This document shows positions 1-8,227 of a DNA stretch of 64,000 bases, in pieces. Origin of the DNA: Branchiostoma floridae (taxonomy: Eukaryota; Chordata; Leptocardii; Amphioxiformes; Branchiostomatidae). Made by a program: the position numbers and the translations under genes. The notes beneath the pieces were generated by a model, which was given only the letters and a program-made list of their open reading frames with translations, did not search any database and was not told where the DNA came from. Numbering within the stretch: position 1 is the first letter of the stretch; the number at the start of each line of letters is the position of its first letter. The stretch spans positions 15,838,999 through 15,902,998 of the forward strand of contig NC_049987.1 in the NCBI RefSeq assembly GCF_000003815.2, written 5' to 3'.

Positions 1-59
1 GTTATTAACTGGGGGGGAGGCTCTGAGGGTCAGGTAAAAAGAATTCCATGACCCTCCTG

Positions 60-150
60 TCTGTTTAAAGTCTGTCCGGACCTGGACCTGGGCCTAAATG
101 TTTTGCACCTGTACCCACCCTAGTCCGTAAAAAATTGAAATCCTGATCCT
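60..150. repeat. fragment of Harbinger-like repeat family A
   Basis: The GGACCTGGACCT-rich stretch followed by a CTGTACC segment resembles the inner part of the family A elements near 5.7, 24.8 and 50.9 kb. Only a short, diverged piece is present and no end is recognisable. Confidence 0.4.
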
Positions 151-484
151 CCGAATCGCCATTTCCTGCATCTTGAGGGGAAAACTGTCCTGGTAGACTT
201 GTATTTTTTACAAGAATCAAGACAACCAGAACTTTGCGCGGTATTTTTTTCAAAGGCTCTTCCCCCTTCTAAAAAAACTTCAATGGCCCTCTTCCCAAGC
301 CGCAAATAAAATTCAATGGCCAGTGCACAAGCCCTCCCCCCTGATGAATATCGTAGGGTCCCTTACCGAAATGCAATCTGACTAGTATAATTACTTGGCT
401 GTTATGGGAGTAGAAACTTCAATATAGCACACCATCACCAAACTACATTTTATGCCATAATTTCGATTCACAAAGCGATTTATA

Positions 485-584
485 NNNNNNNNNNNNNNNN
501 NNNNNNNNNNNNNNNNNNNNNNNNNNNNNNNNNNNNNNNNNNNNNNNNNNNNNNNNNNNNNNNNNNNNNNNNNNNNNNNNNNNN
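485..584. other. assembly gap (100 N)
   Basis: A run of exactly 100 N, the usual placeholder for a gap of unknown size. It lies just 3' of the last visible exon of the pentraxin/discoidin gene, so following exons may be hidden here. Confidence 0.99.
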
Positions 585-639
585 TAGAGACAGAGTGCAC
601 GTGGTTAAAGTGGTTCAACAAGAGAGATGAAAGACTCAC

Positions 640-781
640 GTGCAACAACTCCAGCCCGCATGCTAGGCCAGTCTCGCCATGTCAGTGGATGGAACTTGAC
701 GTAACGGGCGGTGATGGCGCCACTGTAGGACGACAGCTCATTTCTCACAGGGGTGTTTCTGTCAGTATTCCCTGGGAAGGT
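640..781 (-). CDS. exon 6: C-terminal half of F5/8 type C domain
   Basis: The acceptor CTTCCTCCAG lies just before 781 and the donor GTGAGT follows 640. It encodes FPGNTDRNTPVRNEL and RYVKFHPLTWRDWPSMRAGV, the typical end of a discoidin domain. It starts in phase 0, matching exon 5, and ends in phase 1, so at least one more exon is expected. Confidence 0.9.
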
Positions 782-3342
782 CTGGAGGAAGATTGAGCAC
801 AAGTCATCGAGTGACCAGAAAGAAGGGATATGATTCGTGTGTGTGTGTGGGGTGGGGGGGGGGGTGGCATTTGAAAAAAAAAAAAAAAACTACGGATGGA
901 ATGATATGAAACTTGGCATGTGCTTAGGTCATGTCCTGTCGAAGATTGTACTCTCGTTTTTCTGGAGGTTCTCCTTAGTACTGCAGCAGAATGTCCGGGT
1001 TTAATCAAACTCTTTTTTTCAATAATTTTTTGGGGCGTTTTAGTAGCATACTTTGAAACAGGAGAACTTCAAAATAGATGAATGAGATTTCTTTTCGACT
1101 CGTAGGCAACTTCGGTGAATAACAGCGAAATAATATGTTGACTATGCAAATTAGATGTTAGCATAGTTAATGAGATGAATTTATATTCAAATGGTGCTTA
1201 ATGACAGGAACTTTCTTCTCGTCACATATGTAGCTTGGTTCGAGAGGAATATTAATTGATAGGAACCATGCATGGTCGTATTTGCATAATTTGATTACAA
1301 AAGTGTATAATTCATTAGTTGGAAATGATAACATGTTCATACTAGTGGCACAAGTAGGTTAGACAAAAGTGAATATTATCAGGCATAACTTAAGATGAAA
1401 ATAATTTTGACATCATTTGTATAATCAATGAATGTGGGAATGTTACAATAACTTCCCAAAGAAAGACATATGCAACATACTAGTATGGTATTTGAAAACA
1501 AAAATGACACAATCAAGTCATATAAATTCTGTTAATAAGAGACTATCTTGCATATCATTTGCAATGTAATTTGACAAAAGTACTTTGCGATGGTAAGTGG
1601 TCATGGAACTCTAGTTCCGTTTATAGAACATACATGCTAAACATACAGAACTCTTTCGTTTTGTATCTAAAATAAGTGGTTGGTAATAAACCTAAGGAGA
1701 TTACGTTGCAACATTATGATAATGATACTTACTACCGTCAGTCCGTCGTCATCGCTGTAGGTAACCTCGTCTCCACTGTGCTCGCCATATGTGATGCTGT
1801 ACGATGTGACCATGTGGCCACTGAATTGTTCGTCTCTACCCTGGGTGATAATCGCCGTTACAAAGTACGTCTTGTGAAGATCCACCATTAGCCATTCGCG
1901 TTGATCAGGTGTTCTAGGCGCCCAACCTCCAGAAAGCGGGAAATCCAGTACACCGTTGTCTGGACCCTCTGTGTTGTTATACTGTGACGATGCAGACATG
2001 CTCGGGGATCGAAAGGCGTCTGCATCAAAGAAAACAAAAGATATGTAGGTGTTAACGTTTCTTGAATACCGCAATGGAACAATCGCACATGATGTCACGG
2101 GTCACGTGATTTTTTTATGCCGCAGTCTTGTTGGGTGTTAAGTTTTAATTTACCGTCTGCAGTTCCAGGTGAGATCTGGACATCATGACCAGCAAACGTC
2201 TATCAAATGACAAGATTTACGGACGCCGATCGGCGGTCCAACTGTGCCTAACATCTAGTGACTACATAACGTAACACAATGTAGATATAGACTAATATTG
2301 AAGCGTTGTTCAGTTGTAACCTTGATATGTATGTTTCTTTCAATTTTGGTAGATATTATAGTAAAATGTTGCTTCAGAACATTTTTCAATCTAAGGGTGC
2401 GGTCACATACGTCTTACGATCGTCTTGAGTGTAGCCATGCATGTGTGTACGTTACAAAGTTCAACTGTCTTGCTGCACTAAAAGGCTGTGTCGGTGGTTG
2501 GTTCCGTTACAGTCTGCTTGAAAATCCTATAGCTATGGCAGAAAAATCGTACGACGGTCGCACGACGTACGTACTTTGTAAGCTTTGACTGGCTTACCAC
2601 ATTGGTTGTCAGTGATTGATACGCTCCCGTGTATCGTCCACGCTTCCCTGGACCAGTCCAACACGTTGCCTCCCTGTCCGCACTTACGCAGAGGGAGATC
2701 TGCCTCTCTCGGTGACAGCACACGATCCCACACGTTTAAGCATGACATGTCACCGGTGTATGCCTGGATAGGATAAAACAATATTTGTATAAGAGCTGAT
2801 ACTGTTATGATCTCACCACCTAGTGGGAGATTGTAATTTGCTATTTGCAAGGAAACCGCAAGGGGTCGCAAGCTGGAACAACTTCCTTCTTCTGCCAATC
2901 TGACTTAGGTCAGACGTAAGATAATGAAACCCATTGTAAACATCGTGCTGTACAACAGAAAACGTTTCAATGTGAAATTGATTTTTTAATCCTGTCATAA
3001 CGTTTCGAGTAGTACTTCATCCCTTTGAAAGGACGTTAAGTAAGGGCCCCATGTTTAAGAAGAGTCACGCCTTGAGCACGATTAATAAGAACCTGCCACA
3101 CTTATCGGAAAAGCTAGGTCTCCGGACCGATCTTGAACAGGCTGTAGTCACCTGTTATGTCAGTCCTTTCAAATGTGCAGTATATTCTACCAAATAAACG
3201 AGATATCAAAAACTTTAGTTTCGCTGAAGCACATTAGAACGCCGCTAGGGGGCCATTATCGAACTTGACCTTCGTTTTCCTGACCCTACCCACCTGCCAA
3301 ATATCACCAGGATTCATCAAAGGCTTTTCGAGTTATGCTTAT

Positions 3343-3395
<53 letters not shown>

Positions 3396-4256
3396 AAATA
3401 TAACCTTATTGGCGAAGGTAAAAAAGAGCATGTCTTCACTTGCCTGGTCGACATCAAATAACCCTCCTGAGTCCTGCACTTGGCCAATAATCCACGCGGG
3501 GCCTGTACGGATCACGTGACCTGTGGCCAATCCAGAGCCGGCGCCGACCTGTTGTCCATCGACGTAGAACGACCATCGGCCATCCTGACTCAGCCAGGTG
3601 TAGCACACTGTGTGGCATCTGCCATCGTCAAGGTTCAGTCTTGTCTCATTGGCTGCGGCGTGTTTGTGTGCACCGTTGATCCAGAACTAAAATCGGAACA
3701 AGTGACCTTGGTTTTGTACGATATAAATTCTTATGAATCAAAAACCCTCCGATCTTCAGCGTAGAATAATGTCTTGCCGATGTCGACATGGGCATTAATT
3801 TCAATTTTCATTCGTAATTTGGAACTATTTTCACATTATGAAAATATCAATATTATCATCATTACATTGGTATTTGTGTTAAAGCTGTACTACGTAAGAT
3901 TTGAACAAAACAAAAAATAGCTTTTCCTACTTTTTCTTTACATTGTTAGTTCAATCAACCCTATAGCATTGAAATATAATGAACACCGAAAAAAAAAACA
4001 CTCTCCGATCATGGAGGTGATAAATAGAAGAGTGGTACCCTGAATAGTCCGTAGTAGGTTAATGCAATCTGATCACCACTGAATAGCACCCCGTTTGTCG
4101 TGTTTGAGATGTGAAGTTGCACACACGTGGTCAGAGCATCCAGCCCAGGAGGCGTGGTGACGTTCAGCCAAACGTAGTTACTGGTCGATGCCGGTTCAGG
4201 GAAAGTCATCTTCTTCAAACAACAACCTGAAATGTTTCATAGCAATCAATCAACAG

Positions 4257-4288
<32 letters not shown>

Positions 4289-7052
4289 ACAATTAACCAA
4301 TTCATCTATCAGATTGTAATATATTGCATTGTGATAGCACATCGATATCACTTTGTAATGGGGTTACTCCCGGAGCAAAACGTCGAGTAAGGTTAGATAA
4401 AATGGCATTTTGACCTTCCGTTGTTTTCTCATTAATGAATTAAGAAAGAATGAAACCGTAACGAATATAGATAGATGGGCATACAAGAATTCTAAATCTA
4501 ATTTTTTGGCCATATAGATGATGTCATCAGGTTTTATTGCCCCTAATACTAATTTTTTTCTATGAGAAAATACAGCACTTTGGTGCATAATGATGAAAGC
4601 TCGAAACTCACGTTTGCACCACTTGATATCAGCTAATGATCTGTAGTTAGGCCATGTTGATTTGATTATATGTATGACATCCTCTGGGAACTCCAAAACT
4701 GATGCGAGCGAGCGAATAAAAAAAGTTTGGCCCCCCAAAAAAAGTTGCTTTCAGGGCTGACGTCAGAGTTGCGTTGCGCGGTAGAGGGCAAAAAATGGGA
4801 AGACGATTTGGGTGTGGCTTAAAATCCTTGAAAATCCACCTTTTCCTTGAAAATGTTTGCCCAATCTGGAGACTTTTTGAGTTAGAAGAGACATGTAGGG
4901 TCTAAGCTTTCCTGTTTGGGTCAAAATTTGTTCAGTTCAGCAGTTCAGCTGGTGTAAGGACAGGTTTTAGTTATAGGGTGCTACTGGTTGTATCAGGAGG
5001 GAAAAGGGGTCAGAGGTGAGGTTTCTTTCATAGAGCGAGCTTTTCTCGGAGAAAGAGCAGAACAACCCTCTGTTTTCTTTGAATGGTTATAAACTAGACC
5101 CAAGTGACTTTCTGGTGGAGAAGAATTTTTAAGATTGAACTATGGGTTAGTACTTTTTTGAAGCCTTCATTTAGTGTATTTCAACATGCTTGTCAATGGG
5201 CAGCCCTAACTTCGATGTCTGACCTTCAGTGTGAAATCAAAGTGGCCAGGAAGGTTGAAAATAGGACTAAACACACATAGTATGGTATACAAACAGTTAG
5301 GTGTAGGGACCAGTACATCATACGGGTGCAAAACATTTTTTTCTTCTTGGACCAATCCGAAAAAAACAGACCTGAAAAAAAATCAGAGGAACAGGTTTCG
5401 CCAATTACAAAATGGACACACTATGTTGGCAGGCATTTGGGGTCTTACCGGGGGGCCAAGAAGACAAGTAAGAGTTTATAGTCAATTGTACCAAGTTTCT
5501 ACAGTCAAAGGTACAGAGACAGTTAGCCTTTATTACATGGAGATGGGATTTTAAAATGCCCATGGGAATCCAATAATCCACCAAACAGATTCCTTTGTAG
5601 CAAATTTGATCAATTACCATTGTTTTGAGTATTGCCAGTTCTCGAGTTTCCACAGACAATCAGGTCCAGGTTCAGGTCCGGACCTGGAAATGATCCTCTG
5701 GACCTGAATTTTCTGTACTGGTACCTCCCCCAACCAACAATAGATTTTTTTTCTTTCTGTCCTTTCACATCTTATTCTTTGACTTTAGATTTATTTTGGC
5801 ATTCTATGGCTTTAGTTATCTGTTTTCTGATACTTTTTTTTTCAATCTACGGAATATTGTGCTCATTTTATAGCTGCTTTGTACAATTTATTGTGTGGTC
5901 GAAACTTTTTTTTTGGGGGGGGGGGAAACGGCCGAAAATTGGTGCGAGCGCGGATGTCATCCATATAATCAAATCAACATGGCCTTATTAGAAAATAATT
6001 GTTTTCATCTAATTAAAAAAGTTAATTTTCTAATAATTACAGATCATTAGCAGATATCAAGTCGCGCCAACGTGAGTTTGTAGCTTTCATCATTATGCAC
6101 CAAAGTGCTGTATTTTCTCATAGAAAAATATATTAGGGGCAATAAATCCTGATGAAGTCATCCATACGGCCCAAAAAATCAGATTTAGAATTCTTTCATG
6201 CCCATCTATCAATATTCGTTACAGTTCCATTCTTTCTTAATCAATTAATTAATTATAAAACAATGGAAAGTCAAAATGCCAATTTAGCCAACCTTGAAAC
6301 CTTAAGAGGAGTAGCATCAGTACAAGACAGGGGCTTCACTTTGACATTATTACCCGCAATTCTTTTCACGGCGCATGCGTACTCGGAAGTGTGAACGAGC
6401 GTATTCCAAAAGCATAAATAGCACAGATTTATTACAGTATCTTCGTGTTCAAAATTGACTGTAAAAATGCCATGATCGTAGTTTGAGCTCTGTGAGTGAT
6501 ATGTATAAGGCCATGTTGATTTGATTATATGGATGACATCCTCCAGGAACTCCAAAACTGATGCGAGCGAGCGAATAAAAAAAGTTTGGCCAAAAAAGAA
6601 AGTTGCCTTCAGTATGAAATCAAAGTGGCCAGGAGGGTTGAACATAGGACTAAACACACATAGTATGGTATACCATGATCCTCTGGACCTGAATTTTCTG
6701 TACTGGTACCTCCCCCAACCAACAATAGATTTTTTTTTTTCTTTCCGTCCTTTCACATCTTATTCTTTGACTTAAGATTCATTTTGGCATTCTATATATG
6801 GCATTAGTTATCTGTTTTCTGATGCTTTTTTTTTCAATCTACGGAATATTTGTGCTCATTTTACATTTTACAGCTGTTTTGCACAATTTATTGTGTGGTC
6901 GAAAACTTTTTTTTTTGGAAATGGCCAAAAATTGGTGCGTATCCAATTAATCAGATCAACGTGGCCTAACCTAGAAAAAAAATCTCACCGGCTTGACTAA
7001 GATGTACAAGGCTCACCAGAACGGCGAGCACCTGGAGGTACCCAACCCTCAT
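640..7052 (-). CDS. secreted pentraxin + F5/8 type C (discoidin) domain protein, six exons, 3' end missing
   Basis: Minus-strand exons are 7052-6989, 4226-4039, 3686-3444, 2763-2598, 2019-1733 and 781-640; all junctions keep frame. The product, about 363 residues so far, has a signal peptide (residues 1 to about 20), a pentraxin domain (about 27-215) and an F5/8 type C domain (about 222-363). The pentraxin part has the usual Cys pair (TTCVQ and VCYTW), the CYTWLS form of the family signature and the calcium-loop segment GQVQDSGGLFDVDQ. The discoidin part ends with FPGNTDRN and ARYVKFHPLTW. Pentraxins bind ligands through calcium and discoidin domains bind glycans or membranes, so a secreted lectin or pattern-recognition role is inferred. 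In the calcium loop the usual Glu after GQ is Val. The last exon ends in phase 1, so the gene continues to the left. Confidence 0.86.
1000..1620 (+). repeat. copy of the octamer-rich interspersed repeat (family B)
   Basis: This stretch shares ATGCAAAT/ATTTGCAT-bearing segments, the TCACATATGTAGCT motif and the closing GGAACTCTAGTT motif with the long copy at 8961-10290. It sits in the intron between the two F5/8 type C exons and is diverged, with a microsatellite just upstream (835-890). Confidence 0.6.
1733..2019 (-). CDS. exon 5: N-terminal two thirds of F5/8 type C domain
   Basis: The acceptor is TTTGATGCAG and the donor is GTAAGT. The exon starts with two bases that complete a split Asp codon with exon 4 and runs 95 further codons. 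It encodes FRSPSMSASSQYNN, GWAPRTPDQREWLMVDL and VTAIITQGRD, the standard first part of a discoidin domain. Confidence 0.92.
2598..2763 (-). CDS. exon 4: C-terminal part of pentraxin domain
   Basis: It encodes YTGDMSCLNVWDRVLSPRE and NVLDW, matching the family pattern of G-[DE]-x-x-x-[VM]-W-D-x-V-L-S-P-x-E followed by NxLxW. The acceptor is CTATCCAG and the donor GTAAGC. It is entered in phase 0 and leaves in phase 1. Confidence 0.92.
3196..3422 (-). repeat. short copy of family B repeat with a (CA)n microsatellite
   Basis: It contains the GCCGCTAGGGGGCC box, the segment CCCACCTGCCAAATATCACC shared with 9060-9090 in reverse, and the closing GGCGAAGGT end. The (CA)n tract at 3344-3391 is inside it, as expected from the GTGTGTGT tract of other copies. 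It lies in the GC-AG intron. Confidence 0.7.
3344..3391. repeat. (CA)n microsatellite
   Basis: About 24 uninterrupted CA dinucleotides. Confidence 0.97.
3444..3686 (-). CDS. exon 3: central pentraxin domain, ends at a GC donor
   Basis: The exon is 81 codons in phase 0. It encodes RCHTVCYTWLSQDGRWSFYV, VDGQQVGAGS and IIGQVQDSGGLFDVDQ. The acceptor is CGATTTTAG. The only splice site that keeps the pentraxin alignment across to exon 4 is CAG|GCAAGT, the consensus form of a GC-AG intron donor. Confidence 0.9.
4039..4226 (-). CDS. exon 2: N-terminal part of pentraxin domain
   Basis: The exon starts with two bases that complete a Gly codon with the signal-peptide exon, then encodes CCLKKMTFPEPASTSNYVWL and LTTCVQLHISNT, the first strands of a pentraxin with the first disulfide Cys. 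The donor AGG|GTACCA is weak but is the in-frame site before the reading leaves the family pattern. Confidence 0.87.
4246..4287. repeat. (TCAA)n microsatellite
   Basis: About ten TCAA tetramers, slightly interrupted, lie just upstream of exon 2 within intron 1. Confidence 0.9.
4395..6290. repeat. large inverted repeat with a Harbinger-like element at its centre
   Basis: Arms 4395-4640 and 6035-6290 are inverted copies of each other, for example GGCATTTTGAC on the left and GTCAAAATGCC on the right, and both carry the GATATC-AGCTAATGATC flank. The arms surround the family A element at 4650-5984. Either the arms belong to a longer foldback transposon or the element was inserted in a palindromic target. 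Confidence 0.7.
4650..5984 (+). mobile_element. family A: 1.33 kb non-autonomous inverted-repeat transposon, Harbinger-like
   Basis: Both ends carry GGCCATGTTGATTTGATTAT in inverted orientation (about 33 bp each), flanked by TTA at 4647-4649 and TTA at 5985-5987. A 3-bp TWA duplication is typical of PIF/Harbinger elements. No transposase ORF is visible. The interior holds the GGACCTG-rich block seen in the other family A copies. Confidence 0.8.
6509..6966 (+). mobile_element. family A: 458-bp internally deleted copy
   Basis: It has the same ends as the 4650-5984 element, flanked by TAA (6506-6508 and 6967-6969). The left 150 bp and right 300 bp match the long copy and the middle is missing. 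Its right end is 18 nt from the GT donor of the signal-peptide exon of the pentraxin/discoidin gene. Confidence 0.8.
6989..7052 (-). CDS. exon 1: start codon and signal peptide
   Basis: It encodes MRVGYLQVLAVLVSLVHLSQ then AG: a basic start, a hydrophobic core and a small-residue cleavage region. The donor is GCCG|GTGAGA. It ends in phase 1 and joins to exon 2 to give a Gly codon. The intron is about 2.76 kb. No clear promoter is recognised in the 0.7 kb upstream (7060-7750). Confidence 0.85.
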
Positions 7053-7753
7053 GGCTGTTTATCTCCTATTCCTAATGTAGAAGTAAAATAAACACATTAA
7101 TCACTGTGGATTTCATAATCAATATACTGTTGTTAAATGGATCATTATAATTGTGATATCAATAAATAGAATCATGAAAAATTACGCAAAATATGAAAAA
7201 CGCCAACACTTTTAAAATTGTGAACACCTGCATTAAATCGTGTTATGTATTTATAACTATATTTGTGGAAATCAACTTATCACTAACATAACTAAAAATA
7301 TATTGTATCTCAACAGCGTATTTCAATGACTGTTGATGCAACATGCTTTCAACTTGTCCATGAATGATGCTGATCTGCTGGTGTATCGCCAGAGGACGCT
7401 GTTAGACTGTTTTCCGTAGTATATTACTGTATGAACTGATGCGTGATGGATGCTAAGGTAGGCATTATAAAACTTGTCTAATTGCAGCCACATAGATTTA
7501 GCTAGCTACGTACCTAGCAGCCAAAGTTTACATGCCCGGCTACTGCTTAGTTGCATATTACAGCAACTTAAGTATGGGCGGTGAGCAAAATGCCTAGTCT
7601 GCAACAGACACCTTGGGCTGCTGTAAAATGACTTACTTATGAGCCAGATAAACTAAATAGTTTACCAGAGGAGTATAATAACCAGCCTCGGTTGGGAGTA
7701 TGTGACTCTTTGGCTATGATGAATCATTCACCATATATTAATAGGGCTTGAAA

Positions 7754-7882
7754 TACTGTAAATGCATTCAAGTTCGCGAAGATTTACTTTCGCGGTAACA
7801 AAAAAATGGAGTGTTCGTGGTGGTTTTAAGTTCGCTGGCCACCGCGAAAACAAAACCACCGCGAACATTTCTGAATTTACAG
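7754..7882. mobile_element. short palindromic MITE (CTGTAAATGCA ends)
   Basis: It starts TACTGTAAATGCA and ends in AATTTACAG, with internal inverted TTCGCGGTGG-type blocks. Related copies are at 41017-41200 and 60091-60302. The copies with intact ends are flanked by TA. Confidence 0.75.
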
Positions 7883-8084
7883 CACCTTTTTTGCATACCT
7901 GCACAGGTGCAGGTAACATTGGAAATTGCCTGGACCAGACAACTTTCACCTGCACCACTCAGAATCTAGGAAGTATTGATCATACTAAAATCTGTTCGGA
8001 AACCATTACCACTATTCTAAGTGTGGTGCAAAGACGCTCCTGACCTGGTTTCGCATTCTTGAAAGGCGACGCCTGGTCGGGAGC

Positions 8085-8227
8085 AGTCCACGTGACCTCA
8101 CGACACACCTGAACATTCTCACCTGCTTAAGGGGGTATTTAAACGCTGAGAATTCCCATTTATCCCATCTTTGACGCTTTGACCTTCGCGGATTTCCCGA
8201 GCGTCCAGAGGCGGCTTTGGTTGCGTC
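8085..8227 (+). promoter_or_regulatory. promoter-like region upstream of the proline-rich gag-like gene
   Basis: A CACGTGACC E-box lies near 8089 and a TATTTAAA box at 8137-8144, about 90 bp before the ATG at 8228. Spacing would allow transcription to start near 8165-8170. The region is richer in CpG than its surroundings. It is inferred from motifs only. Confidence 0.4.

Noticed and set aside
4364-4738. 124-codon minus-strand ORF
   Set aside because: It covers the arm and end of a transposon and has no domain.
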